A stretch of 64,000 bases of DNA from Metallyticus violacea. Lineage: Eukaryota; Arthropoda; Insecta; Mantodea; Metallyticidae. The stretch lies in the NCBI GenBank assembly GCA_030762175.1, contig CM060842.1, positions 48,814,501 to 48,878,500 of the forward strand, given 5' to 3'. Positions 23,113 through 35,889 of this stretch are shown piece after piece. Position numbers and translations under genes: made by a program. The notes under the pieces are model-generated. The model was not told the DNA's origin, did no database searches, and saw only the letters and a list, made by a program, of their open reading frames with translations. The first letter of the stretch is position 1, and each line of letters starts with the position of its first letter.

Positions 23113-24535
23113 GGTTACATGAATGCTTTTGTGTTTTGAAAACCATACTTTCTTCGTCATGCAAATATTATCATAGCTTTATTGTACATATTTTGAAAAT
23201 AAATACAAATATTTGTATTAATTGTTGTTGACTGAAGTAAATATAGAAATATTAATAGAACAAAATGAATAAATACGTTAATGTTATGCGTAATATTGAC
23301 GTATTTTCACGTTTAAAATAACTGCAATTATCTTGCAATAGATAGTGAACCTACCTCAGGGCGAGTATGAAAACCACTACGTAACTATAAATCCATTAGT
23401 TGTGAACAGACCGTCAGTGAAAAGCGTCCTCGTGCTGAGGTATGAAACATTCATTATGTGATCCGACAAATAGAAAGGAAAACAGAAGTAAAATGCTGAG
23501 TACTTCAGAATAATATATCGGAATTCTCTAGCTACCGTCTAATAATGAAGAGTACATTTTGTCCAGAATCTTATGAGTTGCATAAGCATCTTATTACATT
23601 TCGCTGCTCGATTTGCGATGCGGGGAGAAAGGGACTGAAGGCCGAAATACAAGCGCCCATCCTTCATTCTGCCGGGATCTTTCAGCTGAGCATCGAAGAA
23701 TGCGTGATACATATGAGTTCTTTGCAAATAAAGACAAGTCGCCTGATGTTTATGCACAACGGAGAACACGCTAGTAGTGAAAATTGCATCGAATTATGCA
23801 ACGATTAATGTTTTTTGGTATTGTACGATATTATACGGTATTTTTACAGCTCTAGTTATGATTAAAAAGTGACAAATACCCGTTCTTTAAAGGTAGTCCT
23901 TACAGCAGATGCCCTAAAGATGTGCGAGCTAAAATTGAAGTTTTTGCAAGGGATTGAGGTCAATTCGTCTCCAATATCTCACTATGTTGGGGAAATTCAA
24001 ATGAAAGCAAGCAAGGTGATCGATGAAACAGCTAAGTCGAGTTGTAGTATGCTCTATACATTTATGCAGTTAGCTGACTCTGAACTATGCCTAGCGTTCC
24101 GTCGTAAACAACAGAAGGTTTTTGCATTGCAGCCATAAACTCTAAATCCTTCCGACATCATGGACCCTAGTAACATGCGTTAGACTTAACGCTCATATCT
24201 CTATCAAGGAATTGTTTCATCTCTAATTATGGAGTTCAGATGAAACAGAAATAAATTATTAATTTGTTATACTCTAAATATTTAACTTAATTATTTCCTC
24301 GCATCCTATTCGTCCGAGAAGGAATTAAATGAGTTCGGGTAACAGCTGGCGCGTTAACCGCTAGCGCTTTTCACTCTGCGCGTGGAACACGCATGAAATC
24401 TTAATTGGCCCTCACTGTATGAATAAAAACGATAAAGCTGACAATGTTTGCGCTCAAAGATTTTTATGAGAGTTTAAGAATTTTTGGAATTAAAGCTACT
24501 TCTAATTTTTCTTGAGGATCAGTGGTATAAATTAA
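23113..24535. other. intronic DNA with two unidentified open frames
   Basis: Open frames at 23545-23808 (87 codons) and 23869-24138 (89 codons), + strand, lie in a slightly GC-richer patch. Their composition is protein-like (Cys/His in the first), but I recognise no family. They may be remnants of a mobile element. Confidence 0.3.
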
Positions 24536-24605
24536 ATGATGGAGAAGATGAAACCTGAGTGCTTTTGCGCCTACGGTTACCTGGTATTCGCGTATTCAAG
24601 GTGCG
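24536..24605 (+). repeat. SINE-D fragment
   Basis: ATGATGGAGAAGATGA...TTGCGCCTACGGTTACCTGG parallels ATGATGGCGCAAATGA...TTGGCGCCTTAAAGCTATC at 25015-25070. Confidence 0.5.
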
Positions 24606-24929
24606 GGTATATCCTCCGTTATAGCTTTATGGGGAGGGGAAGTTTTATCATAATTCAAAGAGCCCATTTCATTCCAAGCAGGAAGTCTGAACATCACTGA
24701 AGAAAAAGTTAAATATATATGTATAATATTTGTTTTATAACGGTATCATCTATGTTGGTTTTGTATGAAAATGTATTATTTGTATATACTGCGAAAAGAA
24801 AATATATTTATTCTCAAGGAAGAACGCATATGTCTAATCGTTTAAAAATGATTTACATATGCTATGTCTAAATACAGTCAGGTTATTTGATTACTGGCCG
24901 ACAGCGCGGCTGCGCACTGGGAGAATAAG

Positions 24930-25195
24930 GTTTTAGAGATGAATGAAATGATGATTATTGTTGAGGGGCGCAAAGCTGCTAAGGTCAATAGCTCTTAATG
25001 AAATTAAATGAATTAATGATGGCGCAAATGAGCTGGAGTCTTTGGCGCCTTAAAGCTATCTGGCATTCACCTTCTCAGTGTAAGGAAAAACTCCGAAAAA
25101 AGCCCTAACCAAGACAGCTTGACCTGACCTGAATTCGAATTCAGGACCTCTGGATTAGTAGTCGGAAACGTTATCATTAGACTACAGAGGCGGTC
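24930..25195 (-). repeat. SINE-D copy with tRNA-like head
   Basis: Minus strand: CCTCTGTAGTCTAATGATAA (A-box-like), 22 bases, then AGGTCCTGAATTCGAATTC (B-box region); the body runs towards lower coordinates. Confidence 0.65.
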
Positions 25196-25350
25196 GTAGA
25201 AGAAGCCAGTCATCAAGGCTGTATAATTCATATGCTAGTAGCAGCTTGTAGTTAGTTTGAAGGTGACTTGGTCAGCAACTGTCTGTAAGTTCTATGTTAT
25301 TCGCTGCATTCATTGTGTGTAAATTGTGTGCTAATTGTTCTTCGTTAGTT

Positions 25351-25577
25351 ATGCTACGTAAATACAATCTTGAAAAAAGAATTTTTATGTACGATATATG
25401 TGTGAAAATGGGTTCTTGCAGAGAAGTGATAAGATGCTTTTAACTAAATATCCTGTCAAGCGTGTTCCAAGGAGGAGGCGTTTGTTAACCAGCTTATTAA
25501 AAAACTGTGAGAGACAGGATCTCTCAATGGCTCCGAACTGCCATGTTCTTACGGGAGAAAAGTTAGATGAAATATAA
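25351..25577 (+). pseudogene. Tc1/mariner-like transposase relic, N-terminal part
   Basis: From ATG 25351 the frame reads MLRKYNLEKRIFMYDICVK and stops. After a +1 shift it reads KYPVKRVPRRRRLL and later HVLTGEKLDEI. These match the N-terminal helix-turn-helix region and the VLTEEKLDEIGARLE linker of a Tc1/mariner-like family common in insects. It is truncated at TAA 25575. Confidence 0.7.
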
Positions 25578-27489
25578 TAATCTTCTTTCAGATCCGGCAA
25601 TGTATTGCCTTAGAGTCATCATTTTCAACGTTTCTTATAAGACAGGTTAGTACTTACATCTATCGGTTTTAAATAGTTCTTGGTAAAAGCATAAATACTA
25701 AAATAAAAGGCTAGCTTTACACGTGGCTACTACATTCTTCCGATTTAGGTAGCTGCATTTTCCAAGTAATCAGCCACGCATGAGCGGCCCATAACTCAAA
25801 AAACTTCACTGTATAAGGTTTTGAACTAAAATAGTAAAACGAACTAGCTTTTCGTGTCCATTGTCCTTATATTTACTAAGGTTAGAGGCGATGTTAACTT
25901 TGCAATTCCAACATTCATTAATTGTGCTCTTTAGATAAAATGTTTTAATATTAAGTTTGGACATTTATGTCCAAAATTCTAGAACACTACATTAGCTGTA
26001 TCGGTTTCTGGGTGGGACAATATGACACCCCTATCTATAAGAGACAGATGATGAGATGAAAGATGCGAATCTTACATGTTGGGTTGCTAGGAGGACAGCG
26101 TTTATCTGCTTAGCATTCCGGACAGCAGTGTACGTTGATGGCGGGGGGAGAAGGGGGACACAGCCTTGACATACCGCTCCAGCATGCGGAAGCTACGGCA
26201 AACATACGCAATAATTGCGCTACTGAAGTCGACCATATGGACGTTCAAACTACAGAGCTGGAGTCACTCGGTCTGCCTGTTTCAATCAGTGAGGATTATT
26301 TGCTCAAGTAATTTCGTCTCGCAGAGCCTTTTGTCCTCATTCTAAAACCTAATATGCAGAACTAAAAGCATTATACAAGGATTGAATGAAATATGTCTGC
26401 AATAGCACTTTACTGGTAAATAAATGGAAATATTTTATTTTTAATAAATAATAATTTTATGTAAAGAGCCAAACGAAATATGTTCTATAGGCTCCGACTG
26501 TGGTGTTATCATTTACGAACAGCTGCGTTAGTTTGCGTTAGGTTTAGTTCAGTGTATAGGAAATATTTGCACATTTCCTTCATCATTATCCTATCCTGAT
26601 AGTGACCAAAAAATAGTTTGCTATTATCCCTAAGGTAATTTAATCTTATAATCATCAAAATTAATAGATCAATTGTCTATTCGGTGAGTTCATACTGCAA
26701 AACCCAGGAAGTCAAGTGACTTCCAAGCAGGTGACGTAATCAAATATGTAATTAATAAAGAAACATTTATTTGATTGGAATGAATTGTACTTTGTTAACA
26801 GTTCTCAGATTACTGGATTAGAACTGGATCCTGTGAAGGGTTCAACTTCTCTGCAAAGACAAAGACAAATAAGTAGATATGTTAGTTAGATTTTGAAAGT
26901 GTGTAGTATTAGCTAAAAGCAGTGACTCATATCTCCAAACTTGCTACTTAAAGCAACAACTAAAGCTAAAGCTAATATATACGGAAATGCATTTCCTCAG
27001 AAGATCCTTGATAGGCATACTCAAAAATTGATGACCTAATTAGGTAGGATATGAAGAGTTCAACTTTTCTTTAGTCTGCATAATAAAAGCAATTAGAATT
27101 GCCGTCAAATATTGCTAAAAGTTCTGGGATACCTTTCATGTGCAAGAATGAGAGAAGCAGACTAAGAACACATTGATGTAAGAGATCAGAAGTGCAGTAA
27201 AGAAGGAAAATTGGGTAGAAAAAAGACGATTAAAGTATTCTAACAGATGTTGGTATATTATAACTTTATTGAACACAAAAATAATAATGTTCGGATGCAT
27301 TCATAAACAATTCCTTAGTGATAACAGGATAATTTTGCAATTGCCCATGCACTTTTAAGTGTGTCATGCTTTTGCATATGTTTAATGAATTAGTTTGATT
27401 ATTAATGTAGAAGTTAATAAGTAAAAAGGAAAGTAAATATTTTTGGTTTTCGAAATATATCTCTGTAATTTTTCTATTACTTACACCAC

Positions 27490-27558
<69 letters not shown>

Positions 27559-28538
27559 TATTGCTTTCTTTGTGATATAATACTTGCAACTGAGTTTTCG
27601 CAGAAATTAAACCATATTTAATCATCTAAGAGATAAGACTTAACATGCAAAATAAGTCCTTTTGAGGATGACTTCAGAACTAACATGATTCAATGAACGA
27701 AGGGCCTAGCCTGCTGATTTTAGTTTTAGTATAATATACTCTATACAAAGTGTAACAAAAAGAGTAGTGAAAACTCTGGAGAAACATTCCTCACATATAC
27801 ACGTTAAACAAGTATAATATAAACATGGGCCCGAATTCCTTCATTTTCCTTATTAGAGCCCCTTTTCAACACTTGTACCACATAACAGGATATTAAAAAA
27901 CAGACCTGTGGGAAACAGAAAATCACATGAAATGTTAAAATATCCTCCGTTAGCACGGATACATCCAACAACCCGCACCTGCCAATTCCGCATTTGAATA
28001 TCTCTGGAACTGGCACTACGTGTTCGGTGCTACGTCAAGCAATGAAGCGAGTATAATACATAATAAGTGAACTATGTGATGCACAACGACTACTACAACG
28101 GTGAATCTAGTAGTTAAAATATCCCCACTCCATTTAACCAGAGGTCAAAGTGAACGTTTACCTACTGTACGTGTTAAGCAACTGTTATTTTGTGCGGTTA
28201 TTGTCATAAGACAGCTATGCTGGCATTCTTGCTTGCACATCACACTATATAAGTGGAGTTGTAGACAAAGTGTTCTAACAAAGAAATGCAGCTTTTCCGC
28301 ACCGCATGTTCATATAACATATTTGCATCCTCTATATGCAAGGAATGTTTCCCTAAAGTTTTGGCGTACCTTTTTGTTACATTCTGCATGTGCTTTAGTA
28401 TCGGCCAAATTGAAGAGCTAGAAATTTGGTATCATTGTGCTTGTCTAGTATGTGATTACATTATATTAAAAAGCACACGATTAATTTTTTCTGAAGTTAT
28501 TTCTAAAAACTATTGCACGGGTATCATCAGCAAAATGA
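25578..28538. other. intronic DNA with one ATT microsatellite
   Basis: (ATT)n at 27488-27556. A GC-richer stretch at 26090-26330 has no recognised feature. Open frames up to 106 codons near 28101-28564 match nothing I know. Confidence 0.4.
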
Positions 28539-28819
28539 CCATCACAAGTTGTCGAGGTCGTTAAGCCAGGGACTCTTGAGCAGGACGTCCGGGGTTCGAA
28601 TCCCACCAGGACCGTCCTCTGATTGAGGTTTTTTCCAGATTTTCCTCAGTCCTCATAAATGCAAATGCCGGGGAGTTACCCTAAACTTAGGCCTGGAACA
28701 TTTCCTTCCTATAAAAAAAAAAATCTTTCTGAATATATAATTTCTTCTCATGTATCACCAGTGTCCAACGCCTGTTATGCCTCAGTAGATTAAATGGGCG
28801 ATAAACACCATTCAAAAAC
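28539..28819 (+). repeat. SINE-A copy 5, older
   Basis: Diverged full-length copy: GTCGAGGTCGTTAAGCC, GGTTCGAATCCCACC, CTCAGTAGATTAAATGGGCG. The tail has decayed to ATTCAAAAACAGC. Confidence 0.9.
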
Positions 28820-30315
28820 AGCATACTGAACAGTACCGTTAGTGTTTTTAATGACAATCAGAGATCGTTTATATAAATGTTAAAAAAAGGAAATATTGAT
28901 CCCTTTGAAAATTTATGTTTACTTAGAATGCTAACCGATTGTCTGAAAACTTGCAATTTACTCTTTGTTTTCCGTAACCAAAAGAAAGTCCCGTTTACTC
29001 TGTTAGTATTGAACAAATTTTAATAGAAGAAATTTTCTTAGTGATAACCAGTGACATCTAATGTTTAAGTGGTAAGAACTCTCGCTGTATTTTTCTTCTT
29101 CTTATTTTTATCCCAGGCACTCCATGCTTACCGAATGAATTAACCAAAATTATGGATCGTTTGAGAATAGAATTCTGATATTGAGGCACCTTTGTTCAAA
29201 TGGTGAAGTTTATACCGTTCACACAGAAGGAAAATTAACAGTGTCCAAGTTTCGTAATTATGTTTAATGAAATATGTTTCATTATCCAAAAGCGTCGTCC
29301 AAAAATTGGAACCAATGAACGTTTTGCACATTATTCCTACTATTATTCAAGTATGTTAGTTTGATTAAAACGTTCTAAATAGCTGGCAAATAAAAGCGTT
29401 TCTAATACAGAGCCACATAAATGAAAGTGTTAGCACAGAGGAAAGTATAAATTCATACCTCCTGTGTTTCGGAAGTTATATCACATATATTTGTGGCCTA
29501 GTTTTTAGCTGTGAATGTCTTATCGGGGCAACGGTTCCAAAACGCAGAACAGACTGATAATAATGTGCGGTTAACCGGAAATTTAGCAAGGCCAAATGAG
29601 ATGAAGCTGCAGCATGCATGTGTATATATGTGCGCAGTTTCCACAGTGACGTGGTTCCTGCTATTCAGAATGACACATTTAAATAAAAAACAAAGTATAT
29701 ATCGCTGTTCAGTAAAGAAGGAAAACAAGCATTTTTGGTTTCTAATTTCTGCGCTTACCCATTAAGACTTAACCAGGAAAATATTGAATATTGGTGAAAA
29801 AAATTAAAAAGTAACTAACATTTAAGACTGCAACGAAAAATCAGTGATACCAAATTTATTACTTAACGCTTAAAAACATACATTCTGCTATCAAGAGTAA
29901 TTTAAAGAGTTGTCAAAAATCCATCTATTAATTTATAAACTGAAATATAATTTCACATTCAGCAATAATCTGTTTGATCCAAATTGGTTTTAATACGATT
30001 TCCTATGTAAAGCTAAGTGATTACATTAATTTTTTAAAATATTTTTCGTTTTTTCAAAATAAATATTGGTATTAAGGCACTACTTGATTTACTGTTAACA
30101 ATTTTGTAGCTAGAGGTGGAGAATTTCGGTGCTTTAAAATTTTCTGAAGAAATGCAAGGTATGTCATAAACAGAATTTTGATAATTCAGCATTTCATAGG
30201 AATATTTAAATACCTCGTGATTTTTAAACAATCCATAAAATGTTAAAGTGTATTTAAAATGCAAAGCACACATTATTTTCATCAGAAAGTATATATTTTC
30301 TACGTTTAAAGAGTG

Positions 30316-30352
<37 letters not shown>

Positions 30353-31218
30353 TCATTTAAATTGAAGAGAAATTATGTTTTTTAGAAAATAGCCGTTCTC
30401 CTACGCTCACAGCTGTTGACACATGAAAAAGAATTTTTCAAGGAATAGTTTATTTCAGAAGAGGAAGTAAATTACAGGCTAAAAAAATTAAAGCCATTAC
30501 ATTTTATTTGTGCATCAACAAATTTAGTGTATTTAAGCAGCAAATACAATTGATGCAGTAGACTAAAGTTTATACATATAAATGCAAACACTCGTTTCAA
30601 TTTTCCCCAGTTTTTAGCATATTATTTTTAAACGATATTTTGTATTTTAAATATATTAATATAACACTGAGTAATTGATTAAATTGTTTATTTATATCTT
30701 TGAATAAAAGTAATGCCTTTTGTTGTGTGTATGCTGATGTTAAAGTACCTTTAAGAGGTTTGCTGTCCGTGGAGTGACTTATAATATACGCCGGTGTTTA
30801 TGAAGTATTGGTTGCTAAAGTTTTTTATGTCTTGCGGTAAGATTTTATGACAGGAAGCAACACACTGTTTGTATCTAAATGACATCTGCATATAAACTTC
30901 TTACTAGCACTGTATTATCGTCTGTGATCAGCAACATCCCGCATTGCAATGCGCCAGATAACTTCATCAGGTCTGTCAACCCTCTTTACCATCACTCTCG
31001 ACGCGTTTTGCTTTTGTTTTTTGTTCTTTTCTTCACGTTCCGCATTTATAGAATGCGTATGCCTAATGACTTGCTTCTTCCTCGTTCCTGTTACTGTTCC
31101 ACTGCCACTTTTGAACACATGTACGGGTACTCGGGCAATATGAGCCAGCGAGGGAATTGCGATGGGCAGGGGAGCAGGCATTCTGCTACTCCAAATGTCA
31201 CTGACGGGTTCCTTGACT
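28820..31218. other. intronic AT-rich DNA; overlapping open frames at its end
   Basis: (TA)n at 30317-30351. At 30879-31304 a 113-codon + frame and a 129-codon - frame overlap in a GC-richer patch. The minus frame has a basic, Lys/Arg-rich middle but no family I recognise, and its start runs into the adjacent MITE, so it is not a clean gene. Confidence 0.35.
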
Positions 31219-32258
31219 AGGGCCGTGTTCCACAAAAGTATGGTGTAATACACTGCAAGTGTATGGACTAGTAACTTGTAGTTATTAGTAAAATTCTGTT
31301 CCACAAAACTTTCTGCTACACTCGTACTCCATACTTACGAGTGGCCAAGTTATTTTTCGTTGTTCTATTCCACAGAAGTATTAGTATTAACCGTGCACTG
31401 ATAATTTGTATAAATTTCTCTACAAGTGTAGGAACATTGGTAACTTCAAATACTAGCACAAACTTTATTATCTTTTTATGATTTTGGGAGTTAGCTGACC
31501 CAAATGTGCTAATTGTTAGCGAAAATGATGATAATGATAGTAGAAATATGTAAAGAAAGAATAAATATTTGTGTATAATGATAAAGTTAGATTAAGTGAA
31601 ATTAATTGTAACTTATGACTGATATTGGCGTTTCTTGTTTCAAATACATACTTCAGACCAGCATCTTAGTTAAATATATTTTAAGGTTTTTGCTACATGC
31701 AAAGAAAATATTTTTTTTTTCATTCCTTTTTAAAATAGGTGATTTTGACACAATTTCCCAATATATTGCTTATGTGAGAATGTGATTGTCAAGCAAAATA
31801 AGCAAATATAATAAATAAATATAAATTATCAATTGGACTAATAAAATAAACGACCGAGAGCAATCTAGAAGTTCGATTCTTGTGCTATCTCTCGACGACT
31901 GAAACTGATGTTCCTAAATGTAGCCTTATGGGACCGTTGTCTCAAAGTGGATTATTACGCTTGAATATCGATAAATGCATAATAAAGTATTTAAATGTCA
32001 TTATATCTGTAAAAAATAAGACCCATTTAGCAGGAATGACAATAATCCGTTCTGTACATTATAAATCCCTAAGGAGTAGACATAACATAGCGACATATGA
32101 CATACAGCTATTCCTCCAGTTTCCTCTTATATGACATCACTTGTACCTTTTTACTAATACTTTACAAATGTTGCAATTCTTTCGTGGAACAGAAAATTAT
32201 AAGACCATAGTTTACAGGACTTGCACTAATATACTTCTACTTACTAGATCATGCTTTC
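31219..32258. mobile_element. fold-back MITE-like element, copy 2
   Basis: Left end GGGCCGTGTTCCACAAAAGT, with a second inward repeat TTCTGTTCCACAAAACTTTC near 31300 and a third, TTCTATTCCACAGAAGTATT, near 31365. The right side carries the inverted form TTCGTGGAACAGAAAATT near 32182. The middle (ACTTATGACTGATATTGG, CAGCATCTTAGTTAAA) aligns with copy 1. Non-coding. Confidence 0.7.
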
Positions 32259-32854
32259 AGGAATAAGTCCCTGGTCTCATCGCGAAACGTGTCAGTGGGC
32301 ATGTTTATCCCCTGCCTCTAGTATTGGATTGGATAGGATGGGATGAAAAGGATTTCAGGCGTCGAAACGCAATAAGATTCTTTAGTATTCTGTTGAACCT
32401 CAGGGAGAAAGGGATACGAAAGATGGCAGGTATGGATGAAGATGAAGTGGGTGGTTTGTTGATCTATTAACGACGCCTAAAGAGGCCATCCCCCCACCTT
32501 TCCAAGAATTTCAGCCTCTCGGAAGGGCTGTTGTTATACCAAACAGTTTTTTCGGTGAACAAAATTCCACCACTGCACGCCACTCACCGCCAACTCACGC
32601 CGTCGCCTGACCTTGGAACCCTGGAACAATGAACATGAATGGCAAACACATTCGTAGAAAATAAACATCCACTCCAACATTCGCTTGAGTGACTACCTCT
32701 CGAATGCAAATCCCAAGGTTACCGCCTGAGCTCGGTTGTCACTAAACTAATTTAGACACTTTTCAATCTAACGAGTTAATAGAAACTTTCTTCTTCTTCT
32801 TCTTCTTCTTCTTCTTCTTCTTCTTCTTCTTCTTCTTCATCGTCTTCTTCTTCT

Positions 32855-32886
<32 letters not shown>

Positions 32887-33300
32887 ATATATAAAAGTAA
32901 CTAGCTAAGTATGCCTATTATAATATTAATTTTTAATGTAATACTTCATTGTATGAGTTAAGCTTTCTAATCTTTACGAATGCAATAAGATTATAAACGA
33001 GTTTCATAAGCAGTGTTGTACATCAAAACTATAAAAGGATGTTCATAAAATGAAATTAATGCTAATGTCGATTTTTTAATTAATTACTCTGAAAGCAATG
33101 CATTTTTCACTATAACTGTGATATCGTAGCACCGATGTCTGTTGTTATCGTTGTTAACGAAGATGGATTTACCGCAAGAAATTTTAGTCCTAGAGGAATA
33201 GGCTGAATTGTCACTAATACCGAGAAAATCTATGATACTTATCAGAAAGATATAAGGAAATTGATGTAGCGAGGAAATAAAGAACAAGACTTGAAAAGTC
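32259..33300. other. intronic DNA with TTC/C/CT simple sequence
   Basis: (TTC)n at 32790-32850, a C run and (CT)n at 32855-32886 form a long pyrimidine stretch. Nothing else was recognised. Confidence 0.6.
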
Positions 33301-33372
33301 GGATCATGGTCGGGATTCGAACCGCGAATCTGTAGCCTTTCGGACTGACACTCGAACCATCCTGTTCTCCTA
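33301..33372 (-). repeat. tRNA-like SINE head
   Basis: Minus strand: GGATGGTTCGAGTGTCAGTC, then GCGGTTCGAATCCCGACC, a near-perfect B-box. It lacks a closable acceptor stem. Confidence 0.5.
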
Positions 33373-34392
33373 GCACGGAACTACGAACATCTCTCATCTG
33401 ATTCCCGAAGTTTTCTGTACTATGAGAGATAATTCCGTAAGAGGCAATTTGTAAAGCTATGAGTACTGTAACCCAGGCTTCTAGTTTAACCACCAAACTA
33501 TACAGGGGATTTATGTATGGAAATTGTTTTTCACATATTAAGGATATTTAAGAGAACAGCAGTATTAATAATGTGCTAAATCATTTGTAGCTATGTTTAA
33601 ATAATATCTATGGATATTCATTTTATAATTATATATTCTGCACTGAACATTGATTCTGATTTCAGTAAATACATAAATTGTTTCCTTAATGTTATGCTAA
33701 TATAATATTCAGCATTTAAACAATGAAAACAATTTGATGATCTAATTGTTACTATGGAATGTTAATATCTTAATGTAGCATTTTATTAACAATGTTGCTC
33801 AACAATAAAGACCGTTTGAAATTCTGTTGTACAAAAATTGCATTTGATATCCGAGATTAATAACTTAGCTTGCAAGAGAAAGAACTGTCATCTAGCTATA
33901 TATGGACAATGGAATAAAAGGGAAAACATTTATAAAAAAATGGCAGCGCGTAGATTTTTAGAGTGAATTACGACGGAAGATGCTTGTCCATATAGTTGAT
34001 AATAATAAGGTGGAGCGGATGTTGGTTAGGTCGCAGCTGGCTTCACGCTTTACCCCGAACCGTGTCCAAGGTTGCTTCGGACGGAAGCTGCGAGGATTTG
34101 ATATTGTTTCACTTAACTCGCAACTCCATGCCTGGTAGCTGTGGCAACAAATGTGACTTAATGCCACTGACTGTTAGTAGCATTCTTAAGTGAATGGTAA
34201 CTCAATACTCATGATATTCCTCCTCCTTATTACTTTCATTTATTAAAAACGATATATTTTAATCTGTTTAATAACAAAACATTCACAGATGTGTTTGTGT
34301 GTAAAACCAATACGTCAAGTTGAACTTGTACTAAATTTAGTTGGTTAAATAGTGGCATCGCAGATTGGGAAGTTGCAGCAATAATTAATTAC
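33373..34392. other. intronic AT-rich DNA, nothing recognised
   Basis: No repeat relation or coding signal was noticed. Confidence 0.4.
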
Positions 34393-34462
34393 TAGCAGAG
34401 CGTGGTTTCGATCCATCTGGTTTATGGACCAAGCACGCTTTCAAACGTATTATTGTGCCACT
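34393..34462 (-). pseudogene. initiator tRNA-Met pseudogene
   Basis: Minus strand carries AGTGGCACA, an 11-base disruption, GAAAGCGTGCTTGGTCCATA (D-arm/anticodon arm with CAT anticodon), then GGATCGAAACCACGCTCTGC and TA. These are diagnostic of eukaryotic initiator tRNA-Met (GATCGAAAC T-loop). The 5' acceptor strand and part of the variable/T stem are missing, so it is not functional. Confidence 0.8.
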
Positions 34463-34687
34463 AATTAAATTTGTACGAAAATGAGCCCATTTATTAAATA
34501 GTAGCAACTTAGGTTGGAGTTGAACTCATTGAAAAGTTGCAGTTGCAGTTGCAGCAAGGTAAAATAATAGAAAGAAACATGGGATCCCAAAGAATTACAA
34601 CACAAATATTACAATACAACAGTAGGACATCCAAAATTACACAAGGAAGATGTTCTTCGAGACAACGAAATTTTAATCTAATTCTCC

Positions 34688-34689
<2 letters not shown>

Positions 34690-34718
<29 letters not shown>

Positions 34719-34771
34719 AGAAGAAGAAGAAGAAGAAGAAGAAGAAGAAGAAGAAGAAGAAGAAGAAGAAG
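34690..34771 (+). repeat. (CAG)n-(AGA)n compound microsatellite
   Basis: Eight AGC-type triplets change directly into about 19 AAG triplets. The Ala/Glu-rich frame across it is an artefact. Confidence 0.97.
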
Positions 34772-35199
34772 AAAGAAAAACAAAAGTAGAGAGAGGAAAA
34801 ACGTGAATTATATTGGGGTAAAAATAATTGAGGTATATCTGACACCATGAACATTCTAATTCTATCTACTTTAAATTTTGCTAAATTTTTCATAAATTTT
34901 GAGCACTTTCTGCCGTGTAATCTATAAAACATTGATCTTCCAAATTTTTTAATGACAAATATTCTTAATTTGTTAAAAAATGTTTTGCTTACAAATCACT
35001 AAAATTTCGGGATGGATAAATTGAAAATATTAAAATAAATTGTAATATAAAAACATGCATTCTACTAAAAGCTATTTCATAATTATAATTTTAAAAATCA
35101 AGGAATGATTGTGATAATTAAAGTTGATTTTCTTGTTCCAAAATTCTTGGTAGTGGAATGTAGACGAAATTCGGAAACCCGAGCCGCGGCTTTCCCATA
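34772..35199. other. intronic AT-rich DNA, nothing recognised
   Basis: No signal. Confidence 0.4.
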
Positions 35200-35560
35200 G
35201 AGAGCAGTCGTTGCATTTCCCGCCGGTTGCCATGCGCCCGTCCTCCTGTCCGGATGGCGGGTGACCTTGGCAGTGCCAGTCAGTCGGTCAATATTTTAAT
35301 ACTTAACCGGGTCCTCCTTCACGCGCCTAAGGAAAACAAAATTTTGGCGCGCGAATTCCAAGGTTGCAGCTTACGTTGTGCAAGTTAAGTGAGGAACAGC
35401 TCATCGTCCAGCCGATATGACCCTGGGACTGTAACCCCACCCTAAATCCCTTTCCCCCTTCGGCCGGACCTTTGGATACACCTTGGTAACTTAATGTGTG
35501 CCAGGGACGATGGATGCGAGAAGAAGAAGCAGCAGCAGAATGCACATTTAGTAAATGTGA
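35200..35560 (+). promoter_or_regulatory. GC-rich island with two E2F-like sites
   Basis: TTTCCCGCC (35216-35224) and TTTTGGCGCGCG (35342-35353) both fit the E2F/DP consensus. The island is far richer in GC and CpG than its surroundings. No initiating ORF or acceptor/donor pair was identified, so I cannot say whether it is a promoter, an enhancer or an old GC-rich repeat. Confidence 0.3.
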
Positions 35561-35845
35561 CAGCAACTAATATCGGATATGTGTTTATGTTGCACTCTGT
35601 TGTTGCTTAAAGAGGAGGGCGTTATTTTACCTAACAGACAAGTTTGACTCTCGTTCTAAAAATGCTCGTGTATATTGGAAATGTGATCATATTATTACAT
35701 TGGAATTTTAATAACAATTACCGCTAGCTTCGAAATATTGTTTATGGTAAATATTGGTAATATTGAACTGCTCTGTGAGATAAAGTATCAACTGTTTTAT
35801 AACGAAAATATTAATAAATAATAATAATATTAATAATAACGATGA

Positions 35846-35889
<44 letters not shown>

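Noticed and set aside
30915..31304. 129-codon minus ORF as a host gene
   Set aside because: Its start lies in the MITE, no domain is recognisable and an equally long frame runs on the other strand.
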